DNA of 64,000 bases from Crithidia expoeki (taxonomy: Eukaryota > Euglenozoa > Kinetoplastea > Trypanosomatida > Trypanosomatidae), in NCBI GenBank assembly GCA_900240875.1, contig OESE01000219.1:742001-806000 (forward strand), in the 5' to 3' direction. The position numbers were made by a program, and so were the translations under genes. Within the stretch, counting starts at the first letter, position 1; the number at the start of each line of letters is the position of its first letter. Shown piece by piece: positions 50,381 through 59,228 of the stretch. Below the pieces are notes generated by a model. The model did not search any database and was not told where the DNA came from. It was given only the letters and a program-made list of their open reading frames with translations.

Positions 50381-50712
50381 TGCGCGCGGCCCAAAGGTAG
50401 AAATACTTGCAATGTATATAAGGACGCTCTTCGTCGTTATTCGTTATGGAAGTAACACTTCGCTTTTCTGTGTTTCGTTTTTTGTCTGCGGTCGCACGGA
50501 GCTGCTGTCGCTGGTTGCTGTCAATAGACTATTAAACAATACTACTTTCCCTGTCTTTTGGCTGACCTACATGAGGTCAGCGACTGAATAAAACCCTTGA
50601 ACAACGGAAATGTGTAAAGCAGAAGTGACAAACAAGTGCATAGAAATTATTCAACTGAGAGCTTTGCAGAGCACTTTCCCAATCTATGGCCAAGTGTTTA
50701 GCTTGGAAACCT
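50381..50712. other. Intergenic between the IQ small gene and UGGT
   Basis: About 330 bases, AT-rich, holding the UGGT 5' region and the 3' UTR of the small gene. Nothing else seen. Confidence 0.45.
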
Positions 50713-50886
50713 TTATTTCAGTGTAACTTCGTGGGCCTTTCTCTGCGCTTTTACACGCTTCACAAAGCCGCGGACATTGGCTTGAATAATACGACGCTGT
50801 TGTGATTGCCGCTGATATTTCCCCCGTAGCCACTTCAGGATCACACTTTCAGGAATAGCAGTGCTTGTACAGCAGTGCTCCCCCAT
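50713..50886 (-). CDS. Small IQ-motif protein, 57 residues
   Basis: An ATG at 50886 opens 57 codons ending in TAA at 50713. An in-frame stop lies two codons upstream, so the start is fixed. The product is basic (start MGEHCCTSTAIPESVILKWL) and carries IQANVRGFVKR, an exact match to the IQ consensus (I/L/V-Q-x3-R/K-G-x3-R/K), the helix that binds calmodulin or EF-hand light chains. The first residues may carry acylation on Cys, but this is speculative. A T14 tract followed by AG at 50913-50914 lies 27 bases before the ATG, a good trans-splice signal. It sits between UGGT and the VIT-type transporter. In trypanosomatids IQ motifs are common in flagellar and cytoskeletal proteins, so that location is possible. 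Confidence 0.6.
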   Translation of the reverse strand: MGEHCCTSTAIPESVILKWLRGKYQRQSQQRRIIQANVRGFVKRVKAQRKAHEVTLK

Positions 50887-51570
50887 GTGTCGCTATTCTT
50901 TTTCTTTTAAAGCTGGAGCAGCGTAAAAAAAAAAAAAAATGTGTGAAAACCAGAGCTGTTCAACGCCGTTGAAGCTTCAAAACACGCGTAGGGCCACACA
51001 GCGGGAATCGAGACAACACCATTCGGCCTACAAGTACCAGCCGAAATGGCGAGGGGAGCACATGCGAGGCGACAGAGCGTTTTGAGCGCAATTGGTTGCG
51101 AAGAGTGGCACAGATGAAAAAAAAAAAAACCGACAGCAATGATAATCAGGTGCGCCGCAAAAGCACATACGGATGTTCGTTGGTGTTTTTTTTTTAAACG
51201 GAGAGCCATGAGAGCGCTGGCACATAAGAGCAAAACACGGCGAAAGGAAAAAAGGAGCGACGCGAAAACTTGAAGGCTGTAAAATGATCAAAAAGAAAAA
51301 CGGTTTTGCAAGGATTAAAGAGGCATTGAAGAAGATGCGTGAGCTCCACCTGAGAGGAAAACACACTTGCAACGGAAGCAATGGCGATCAACCCCCAAGT
51401 CGCTATTAGTTTTTTTTTAATTATTTCATCTGTCGGGAGTCGGAAAAGCACCGGTTTAGCAGGAAGAACAAGTCAATACAGACACATCGTTCTTTCCGTG
51501 TCTCAATCAGAATTACCTACTACTCTTGTTTCCCAGACTCCATCTCAGAGACCTTCACGACACCAAGCCG
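50887..51570. other. Intergenic between VIT-type transporter and IQ small gene
   Basis: About 680 bases with T9, T13 and T14 runs on the coding or opposite strand and several pyrimidine tracts. A 100-codon ATG frame (50907-51209) crosses these runs and overlaps the IQ gene's acceptor. Confidence 0.5.
50913..50939 (-). promoter_or_regulatory. Probable trans-splice acceptor of the IQ small gene
   Basis: On the coding strand a T14 run (50925-50939) is followed by ACGCTGCTCCAG, with AG at 50913-50914, then a 26-base 5' UTR. Confidence 0.5.
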
Positions 51571-52422
51571 CTACGCGTACCGTGATGCCATGTAGCTAAG
51601 TCCGTACACACTTCCGATACCCACCGCGTTCGACAGCGTCGTGCGCATCAGCACCGGTGCGTGTGCGTATGCACCGAAGAAGATCTCTGTCTGTGCGTAG
51701 CTCAGCAGCGCGTTGCATATCGTAAACACACTCGCGCCAAACAGTTTTGCTCGGGTGGTCAGGCCCGTGCGATCGACGTTCGCCGCACTCGTCAGTACAC
51801 TCAATAGCGGCAAAAGAGGTGTGACGAGGCCCACTACGAAGCCCACTAACGCGGGTACCCCCGCGTTCGTCAGCGCCTCAGACGTCGTCGGTGGATCCAG
51901 TCGCGAGTAGCCGAGCTCCTCGACCATCATCAGATTTGCAAACAAGTTCTTCTGCTTCGCAAAGATACGGGTGACAACTAGCGCTTCCTCCTCAGAGAGG
52001 CCGAGGCCGCGGTAGATGGAGACCATTTCCTGCAGCTCGCCGGTGAGGTGGTTTTCAATCTCCCAAATTTCGCGCTTCAGCTCCAGCTCATAAATTTGCC
52101 GCTCAAAAGAAAAGGAGCTCGTGACGACGTAGGCGATGGACACCCCGCCGGCTACCGTCCACACGAGCACCTTCGATATGTTCCGCAGCTTCCCCATGGT
52201 GTGCAACATATTCGGCGCACCAACCGCCACGGCGACCACGCCGGCTGCTGCGCACAGACCTGCCAGGCTGGAGAGGACGAGAGCGCGATTGCGCATCGCA
52301 CCGTTTTTTCGAATATCGAGGTTGAACGTCTCCATGGTCACACCGTGAATCTCGATCGACTTCTCTGGGTTGCCGTACGCCTGCCGCGCCTGTCGCTGTC
52401 GGTCGCTGGAATAGTCAGCCAT
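51571..52422 (-). CDS. VIT/CCC1-family iron/manganese transporter-like protein
   Basis: 283-residue membrane protein. Five hydrophobic segments are visible: about 46-70, 83-104, 189-213, 226-245 and 258-280. Between the second and third is a long helical cytosolic stretch, REIWEIENHLTGELQEMV, then GLSEEEALVVTRIF and NLFANLMMVEELGY. Its Glu and Met residues correspond to the metal-binding domain of VIT1/CCC1 transporters. These export Fe(II) or Mn(II) from the cytosol into vacuoles or, in kinetoplastids, probably acidic organelles such as acidocalcisomes (inference). Length is near the family norm. Start is the ATG at 52422; no other start is needed. Confidence 0.82.
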   Translation of the reverse strand: MADYSSDRQRQARQAYGNPEKSIEIHGVTMETFNLDIRKNGAMRNRALVLSSLAGLCAAAGVVAVAVGAPNMLHTMGKLRNISKVLVWTVAGGVSIAYVVTSSFSFERQIYELELKREIWEIENHLTGELQEMVSIYRGLGLSEEEALVVTRIFAKQKNLFANLMMVEELGYSRLDPPTTSEALTNAGVPALVGFVVGLVTPLLPLLSVLTSAANVDRTGLTTRAKLFGASVFTICNALLSYAQTEIFFGAYAHAPVLMRTTLSNAVGIGSVYGLSYMASRYA

Positions 52423-53499
52423 TGCGTAATACTTGGCTTATAGGTTTATGTACTTTGATCGGCCGCGTCGTTCCTATTTTAATGGTGGTTACTTCGAAAT
52501 GCGTGCTGTTTGAAATCTGAGAAGTGTAGGCCTGTTTCCCCCCACTGCGCAACGTAACGTCTCAGTTATGCCCGAGAGCTACAGAAGAAACACAAAAGGT
52601 GGTTTCCCTTCTCTTGTGGTGACGACGCTTTTTACGGCTTACGGTCGAATGGAACTCGTAACAAACTGGGCTGCAGGCGTTGCTCAGTTTTTTCGATAAT
52701 TCGTGTTACTTCGTTTGCACCTTTCTTTCTTTCTGTATTTTTTTTTTTCGACGAGCTCGTTGACACACAAACACACAGACACACAGCCCGAGGTGTAGTA
52801 TTGATTTGTGTCACCGCATCCCAGGCGTGAGCGCGGTAAAGTGTGAAAAGAAAATGCCCGGGAGGAAGGGGGGTTGGCAAAGAGTGGGTGAAAGATGAAA
52901 TCCACGTCGGCTTTTGCTGCTAGAGTAGCGAGCGCGAAAGTGAAGCGTTTGAGCGAGAAAAAACTATTTATATTTTTATCTCAACAGTGGCGGGCTGCGT
53001 GACCTTGACGGCAGAGAGGTGATGTACTCAACTGCTCCAAACAAGAAAGAATCATGCAAACGTTATCATGTTTTTCCAACGCAGTAAAAAGTGCTGTTGT
53101 AGAGCCTTGAAAATAGCGTCACGTTAACTAGATCGATACTGTTCGACGTGGGCACAGCCGTAAACTTGTGGTGAAAAATAAATCCAGTTTCATTGCCCCC
53201 CCCCTCCAACGACGAAAAGAGATAAGAACGCTGGGAGTTAAATCGCGGTTAGGGAGCAATGAAAACACTACTATGTAGGAACAAATCCAAAACGGAAAAG
53301 GAAAACCCGAAAAAAAGTCGGCAGCTGAGACTCGACATCTGCTAAGGAAAAAGGTATGAACTAACCACCAATAAAGTTATCAATACTGATATAAACAAGC
53401 AAAGAAAAAAAAAGGCTCGTTATTAATGTAATGATAAAAAACAAAAGAGTATTCGGTGCAAAAAGCAGTTAGCGCGCACATTCCCCCCCTTCTTTTTTT
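52423..53499. other. Intergenic between LRR gene and VIT-type gene
   Basis: About 1.08 kb. Contains a (CT/T)-rich stretch on the plus strand (52722-52750), (CA)-rich DNA near 52764-52790 and a C8 run near 53197-53204. No ATG frame above 25 codons was found on the minus strand. Confidence 0.5.
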
Positions 53500-54960
53500 T
53501 TACTCCGCTGGCAGACGGTAATCCCAGTTGTTGTGGTGGATCATAATGTAGCGAATGCCAAGCGGGATGTTCACCAAGTCTGCCTCACCAGTGAAATTGT
53601 TGTGCTGCAGGTACACAAACTTCAACGTCTCAGGCAGCTGCGTCAGGTTCACATGTCCGCTAAAAGTGTTGTTGCTAACGTCGAAGTACTGTAACTGTGG
53701 CGGCAGGGCCGAGATGTTGATGGACCCTCTCAGGCGGTTTGACGACAAATCTAGCGAGTGGAGGGAACGGGGGAGTTTCGCCACATCCAGCTCGTCCGAA
53801 AGATCATTGCTGTTAAGATGCAGCACAGTAAGCTTATTTGGGAGTTTATCCAAATCTAGCTTTGTAAGACGGTTGTGCGAGACATCCAGTACGTCAAGTG
53901 ATGTGCACCCTTTAAAGTCTGGCAAACCACTCGTGATGCCGGAGTTCGAGAAATAAAGCTCGCGCAGGTCCATGCCTCGTCCAGAATTGCAGATATTTTT
54001 CGGTGGTGCCTCTGTGAGGAAACCCACACCGTTCCTTTCGGTGATCACGGTGACCGGTGCGAGTCCAGAGAGGTCCAGAATTTTCATCGCTTGCGGGGCG
54101 GCTGCCAGCATACTCCACTCAAACGTCACTCCAGTGAAGCTGATGTTCAACCGGTTCAGTTTCTTCGACGTGCGGGTCAGAATATCCGCCACGGTGAGCT
54201 CGCCGAGTCGGGTGTGCGATAGTTGCAGAGACGTCACGGACGGCGGTACCTCGCTTACGTCGAACGTCAGAAGGGAATTGTTGTTCAAATGGAGCGACGT
54301 CAAATTGGGAAAGAGTGGGGCTGCCTTTGCGATATGCGCCGCCGTCAGCCCGCAGCTCTCGCACATCAGCGACATCAAACGAAAGATACAGTTCGGGCTG
54401 CAAGGCATCGGAAGGACACCGTTCACGGGCAGCGCGTTGAATGGGTGAACGTGCAACGACTTCGGTTGCCAATGCGTGTTGATAGCCGAAAACTCCTCCA
54501 GCTGGAGCGGTAGCTCCGTCATGACGAGTGACTGCTGCAGAACTGAGTTGCGCACGTAGATGCGCTTCACCGTCGCAGGGAGCTGTGTCCAGTTGACACG
54601 TCCGCCGTTTATACCATCCAAGATAACTTCGGTAATGGTGCCTGTGGCGTCGCACCGGTAGACGTTGTACAGACATGGCTGGAAGTCAGCTGAGACGTTC
54701 TCAAGTGTCTTGCGCACCTTTTCGCGCACCTCCTTATTGTCGATAGCCTGCTCCAACGCTTTGATAACTTGAACAGAGGCGGACAACGCCTCAACGGTGG
54801 GCATTTGAGGAGCCGAAGAAGTGTCCCAAAACATGATTGCCGTTACAACTGTACCGAAAAACAGAGCAATGGTAAGAAAGCCCAACAGGGGGCACAACGT
54901 CCATTTGCGTTTGCGCAAAATGCTTCCTTTGCGGTCGTGCAGCATCCTTGCAGACTCCAT
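53500..54960 (-). CDS. Type II membrane leucine-rich-repeat protein
   Basis: 486-residue protein. A short basic N-terminus (RKGSILRKRKW) precedes one hydrophobic segment (about 20-44), predicting a type II membrane protein with the large C-terminal part in the secretory lumen or outside the cell. About 140-480 holds degenerate leucine-rich repeats with the pattern LxxLxLxxN, for example LTSLHLNNNSLLTFD, LDVLDVSHNRLTKLD, LHSLDLSSNRLRG and LQYFDVSNNTFSG. At least eight N-x-S/T sequons are present, suiting a glycosylated ectodomain. LRR proteins of this style are known on trypanosomatid surfaces. A Cys cluster (CSPNC, then CESC) lies near residue 180. The frame extends upstream only from TTG; the ATG at 54960 was chosen. 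Confidence 0.8.
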   Translation of the reverse strand: MESARMLHDRKGSILRKRKWTLCPLLGFLTIALFFGTVVTAIMFWDTSSAPQMPTVEALSASVQVIKALEQAIDNKEVREKVRKTLENVSADFQPCLYNVYRCDATGTITEVILDGINGGRVNWTQLPATVKRIYVRNSVLQQSLVMTELPLQLEEFSAINTHWQPKSLHVHPFNALPVNGVLPMPCSPNCIFRLMSLMCESCGLTAAHIAKAAPLFPNLTSLHLNNNSLLTFDVSEVPPSVTSLQLSHTRLGELTVADILTRTSKKLNRLNISFTGVTFEWSMLAAAPQAMKILDLSGLAPVTVITERNGVGFLTEAPPKNICNSGRGMDLRELYFSNSGITSGLPDFKGCTSLDVLDVSHNRLTKLDLDKLPNKLTVLHLNSNDLSDELDVAKLPRSLHSLDLSSNRLRGSINISALPPQLQYFDVSNNTFSGHVNLTQLPETLKFVYLQHNNFTGEADLVNIPLGIRYIMIHHNNWDYRLPAE

Positions 54961-56053
54961 TGTCGATACTAGTAATTTTAACGCCCTAGCGACAACCGAA
55001 TAACTTTCAGAGCTTCGTCTTTTTTTGTTTGACACGTTTAACAAAGCCTACTCAGACGCAGCTTTCGATGTGAAGAACAAGAACCCGCTGATGAAGACTA
55101 GAAGCAGGATCAACAATAGAGAAAAACAGAACAAGAGGTAAATTTGAGGCAAAAGTACACAAGCGGATAGAACGATAAAACACTTGCTACGTGGGTAATT
55201 CTTCACTTCGTCTATCACGTTCGAGGTATATATGTATATATAAATATATATATACATATATATATTTATTTATTTGTGTGTGTGTATATTTACAAAACTC
55301 CTAACTTTTAAGGGCAACGTGAAGACACCCTGGTCGATTATCATTTCAAACGCCTCAGCGTGCGCAACATCTACGGGCACTTTTGTCGCCTGTTGTGCTC
55401 TAAATGCGTCGCGCCCACAAAACCCCACAGCTGCCCATTTGTTGTTCTCCCAAAAAAAAAAAAGAGGGGACGTATCGACTGTTGTTGGTATTGTGTGGCT
55501 TTGATGATTCAGTTAGCTAAGTAACAGGGTTTTTTTTCCATAGAAATAACAGAAAAACATGTGTTTGAGAGCGTCAGTAGGTTCTGTGTGCCCTAGTGTG
55601 AAGCACCGTAGAACTGAACGAAGTAGGTGGATACGTATACCTAGATGTGTGCATCAGCGTTGTCGCATCTCACCTGACACAACGCATCACATGTGCCGGC
55701 CAGAGTCTTCTGATGATGTGCGCATCTCAACTGCAGACTTCTATTTTACTTCTTTAGGTTTATGTTGGTTCTCTTTCCTTTTTTTTCTTCTTCCCAAGCT
55801 ATTAGGCCAAAGGAGGAAAAAAAAAACAGTTTCTTTCCCCCGGTTCCGAGTTAGATTGTCAACACAAAGCGGCCACGTCACCTCAAATGTTGTTGTTTTT
55901 CTTGTTTGGTCTAACAACGACAAAAAACCACAACGAACTCAGGAAAGAAGGTCGGGGAAGCACTGTAAAGGAAGGTGAGTAAAGCACAATCTTCTCCTCA
56001 GTCTTGATTGTTCCTTGTTCTTCCAGCAGACACCTTGCTCCAAAGAGGTCACT
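54961..56053. other. Intergenic between ERG2-like and LRR genes
   Basis: About 1.1 kb of AT-rich DNA with a degenerate TATA-rich repeat at about 55227-55272. Pyrimidine tracts for the LRR transcript lie near 55060-55140. No further gene supported. Confidence 0.5.
55227..55272. repeat. Degenerate TA-rich simple repeat
   Basis: Tandem TATATA units with single substitutions, passing into TTTATTTATT. Confidence 0.8.
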
Positions 56054-56722
56054 TTAGATTTTGCCAGCTAGAAGGTTGGGGATCATGTTACCGACGCTCT
56101 CCACCACTGTATGCCACGTCGTGACGACATCGAGCGTTGAGGACAGGACGTCCGCAAAACCGAAGAAGAGCATTGAAACAATGTTGCCGCGGGCGTACTC
56201 GAGAGCCCAGCACTCGCCCGGCATGAGATACTGCTTCGCCACACCGCGCGGCAAGATGTGCTGATCACCGGGGCGGTACACCTCCTTAGTGGCCACACCG
56301 GGCAGCGCTGCCCACTGCTCCCCGACCAAAATGTTGAAGAAATCCTCCGCCCAGAAATAACGGCCGGTGTGACCCTCTGTGCCGAGCGGGGTGCCGAAGA
56401 TGATGATGTACTCGGAGAAGGAGCAGTGTAGCACCGTCATAGAGCCCATCGCCCCACCCGCGTTGTTCCACAGCCAACGTCCCGTGCTCTTTGTTGTCTT
56501 TGGATAAACCTCCAGCATCAGCCGGATTGTCTCGTCGGTGATCTGTTTCGACGTCGCGTGCCCGCCATTCGCGGCGTTGGCGTTGGCGATACTCTGCTGG
56601 GCGATCTCCTGCAGTTTGACCGGGTCGTAGACCCAGTTCGAGGGCTGGTCGATGTAGGCGGAAAAGGCAATGATGACGGCCACGATGGCCACCAGGATGT
56701 TTGTAACGCGAACGCACGGCAT
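56054..56722 (-). CDS. ERG2 / sigma-1 receptor family protein (probable C-8 sterol isomerase)
   Basis: 222-residue protein, the normal length of the family. A single N-terminal membrane segment (VTNILVAIVAVIIAFSAYI) is followed by the conserved WVYDPVKLQEIAQQSI region and the cupin-like core with MTVLHCSFSEYIIIFGTPLG and GHTGRYFWAEDFFNILVGEQ. Later come the YRPGDQHILPRG and ALEYARGNIVSMLFFGF segments, typical of ERG2. The yeast enzyme shifts the C8=C9 double bond to C7=C8 in ergosterol synthesis in the ER; trypanosomatids make ergosterol-type sterols, so this role is likely. Frame upstream starts only at TTG; the ATG at 56722 was chosen, and an AG directly precedes it. Confidence 0.9.
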   Translation of the reverse strand: MPCVRVTNILVAIVAVIIAFSAYIDQPSNWVYDPVKLQEIAQQSIANANAANGGHATSKQITDETIRLMLEVYPKTTKSTGRWLWNNAGGAMGSMTVLHCSFSEYIIIFGTPLGTEGHTGRYFWAEDFFNILVGEQWAALPGVATKEVYRPGDQHILPRGVAKQYLMPGECWALEYARGNIVSMLFFGFADVLSSTLDVVTTWHTVVESVGNMIPNLLAGKI

Positions 56723-58665
56723 CTTTAAAAGAAGAGCAAGTTGATAAGTGTCGCAGGTGGAAAGAAAGCTTGTATGCGTGCTCGCAAAAGTGTGCAGCAA
56801 AAAGGTGCACCAAACCCGCAAGGGATCAAACGGAAGGTGATACGAGGGGAGTTGAGAAAAAAAAAAACTTTTTAGTCAGCAAACGTGAACGACACTGAAG
56901 ATGGAGGCAACACGTTTTACTTGGCAGCAATGTTGACCAAATGAGAAAAAAGGGTAACGTGCTGGAGGATATGAAAGAGGCATATATGATCGCAGAAATG
57001 AATAATCTTCAGTTGAAAAAGTGTGCGTTCGTTTGTGTGTAAATGCGCGCGTCGGAAACGATGAGAAAAGCACGGTTCGAAAAGGGGCAGGAGGAGGAGC
57101 AGAAAGAGAAGTACAGCTCACATTGCAACAAGGAAAAGTCTTAAGATTGTTCCGTGTTGATGCAGGCTGTGCGACAAGCGCCGTAGTAAACAGGCTCACC
57201 TTCTTTTTCTACCAGTCAAAATACTTGGCAGAAAACAAGGCGTCGTTCACAACCCGACGCGCATTTCACGATGTGGAATCAAATGCAGACTCGATGTCGC
57301 GGAAATCTACAAATAACAATGACAACGCCTAGCCTGAGCTCTCGCTATCCCCTTTACAGAATTTGGTGGCCGTCACTGTACAGACTCTAAAGCTAATCCG
57401 ATGAACGGGCCTCGTGAACAACCTAATAATTCAGCGTGTACCCCCCTCCCCTTGCAGAGGTAAACAAAGGTAACTCGGTAAGTTTGCATAGAAACATAGG
57501 AAGGAGATTGTAAGAGATGTTAAAGGAGGGAAAAGGTACATCTTTGCAGAATCGCATTCGAGCAGGTGAAATACAAAAGGAAGCGGCGTTACGTTCTATT
57601 TGTAATGCGTGCTTTGAAGCTCGCCAAACTGAGTCTTCCTTTGAAATTACCTGAAAACAGGCAAGTGAAACGGGAAAGTAAACAGTAATAAACGTACACG
57701 ACTGAAAGGAGTAGCTAAAACGCACGCAAATGGAAAAATCGTAGACGGAGAAGCAAAGGGCAGTCACTGAAAACATAGCTAAGTGAATCGGCCAAAATAA
57801 TAATATATAGGGGTTAGTATGCACGGATGAAGCGAGAACACGGAAAAACGCTCGAAATTCGTGGTTGTGATTTTCCAAACCTGTGAAACTGAATCAGACA
57901 TAACTTCGCTATATAATGACGAGAGAAAGAAAACGCTTGCATATTCCATGACTAGATTGGAGAAGAAAGGGTGCACAGCAGCTGCCCAACTCAGAATAGA
58001 ACAGTTATTCAGAAAATAGAAGCAAGACGAATTAAAGAGAGAAAAGCACCACCAAGAAAAGGAAGAAGCAAGTAGAAATAAAGCTCGCCGAACGCCAGCG
58101 TATACAAAAAGAAAAACACTGGGAACAACATCAACGCTGTTGAGGTCCGCTATTGCTGTTCTTCTTCGTTTTCTCGTTTCTCTGAGTATGCATGTGTGAC
58201 TGTGTGTGCTATCCAGACGTTGTGGTAGGCCACACCCCACAAGAAAAAACTCAAACCTGGGATCGTTGATGAGGAGAACAGAGTGGACGCTTTGCAAGTT
58301 ATAGACACACAAAAGGGAAAACAAAGTGTAACACAAGCCGCGACAAAACTCTATTTGAAAAAGAGGGGTTCACCTGCTTATCAGCAAGAGCCCCATCATC
58401 AACATAAGCACCAAATATATAGTCAGAAAATGTGAAAGAGAGAAGAGAGTGGCACCGACGTTGAAAAGGAAAACAACAGAAACAGAGGGTATTGCACAAT
58501 TGAAACACAGACAGAAAAAAAAAAAAGAATGTTGAAGCCGATACGTTGCAGCCAGAGTACAACTATACATAACTAGCAGAACGCTCCCGAAATATATAAA
58601 GATTTATGTGATAAAGAGGGAAAAAAGGCTCGACACCTCCCCCCTCCCCCACACACAAAAAAAAT
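56723..58665. other. Long intergenic region upstream of the ERG2-like gene
   Basis: About 1.9 kb with a pyrimidine-rich coding strand. Between 57423 and 58570 three long minus-strand frames tile end to end (87, 185 and 151 codons), none starting with ATG. The last contains an internal ATG at 57776 giving 117 codons. Their Phe/Ser/Cys/Leu-rich composition is what stop-poor pyrimidine DNA produces, so I do not call a gene. Confidence 0.5.
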
Positions 58666-58857
58666 TTAGTTTTTTGGAAACTTGATAACCCTTTGCACTT
58701 TAGATTCAGATTTCCTCGTTTGGGACACCCGCGTCTTCGCATTGAGGTACGTGCACGCTTCGTTTGTTTGCTTTCTCCCCCTCGACAGTACTCCTGTTGC
58801 TGGGGGAGCGGGGAGCCTCAACATGGAAAGCCTCGATTCGAGGTGACAACAAGCCAT
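58666..58857 (-). CDS. Candidate small basic protein, 63 residues
   Basis: An ATG at 58857 opens 63 codons ending in TAA. The product starts MACCHLESRLSMLRLPAPPA and continues hydrophilic and basic (KTRVSQTRKSESKVQRVIKF). The frame is in a GC-rich island. A clear acceptor lies upstream: a pyrimidine tract at about 58900-58929, with AG at 58895-58896 or 58890-58891, leaving a 5' UTR of about 30-40 bases. No family is recognised. It precedes the ERG2-like gene by 1.9 kb and follows the CDK-like kinase. A second, non-ATG frame covers the same DNA with an equally protein-like composition, so the coding frame is not certain. Confidence 0.42.
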   Translation of the reverse strand: MACCHLESRLSMLRLPAPPATGVLSRGRKQTNEACTYLNAKTRVSQTRKSESKVQRVIKFPKN

Positions 58858-59228
58858 CTTTCTTTTTTTTTGTTTCGGCAAAACGCAAGCTTTGCTTACC
58901 GCAGAATCAGGAAAAAACGAGAAGGAGCTAGATTCAACAAGTGATATTACCTTAATGTCTCGCTCTCTACCATATGCGTTTAAGAACTTATTGGCTTTAC
59001 AACTGTGGGCAACAAGCGTATATCAAAAAGATCTCTTAGTCAATAGACGAGAAGACAGGAAAAAGCAAATAAAAAGATACAAAACAAAAGAAATGTGAAG
59101 TAGCTACAAGAGAGGAAAAGAAGGAACATGAGAATAACATAGAGCAGTAGAACCGCAAACACCCATTGCTTCATTTGTTTCCTTCTTATTTGCCTCAATG
59201 AAATTAAATCTCTTATCACCTCCCTGTG
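58858..59228. other. Intergenic: 3' UTR of the CDK-like kinase gene
   Basis: About 370 AT-rich bases between the kinase stop and the 63-residue candidate. Nothing besides the acceptor site seen. Confidence 0.45.
58890..58929 (-). promoter_or_regulatory. Probable trans-splice acceptor of the 63-residue candidate gene
   Basis: The coding strand reads TAGCTCCTTCTCGTTTTTTC, then further pyrimidines, with AG at 58895-58896 and again at 58890-58891, about 35 bases before the ATG at 58857. Confidence 0.45.

Noticed and set aside
50907-51209. 100-codon minus-strand ATG frame upstream of the IQ gene
   Set aside because: It translates A10, T13 and T14 runs and ends inside the IQ gene's leader. The pyrimidine tract in front of its ATG is noted, but the frame is probably chance.
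55048-55257. 69-codon minus-strand frame with a predicted membrane segment
   Set aside because: The ATG lies in the TA repeat and the hydrophobic part is the translated polypyrimidine tract of the LRR gene.
57021-57332. 103-codon plus-strand frame with hydrophilic composition
   Set aside because: Starts with GTG only, lies opposite to all genes, and has no acceptor on that strand.
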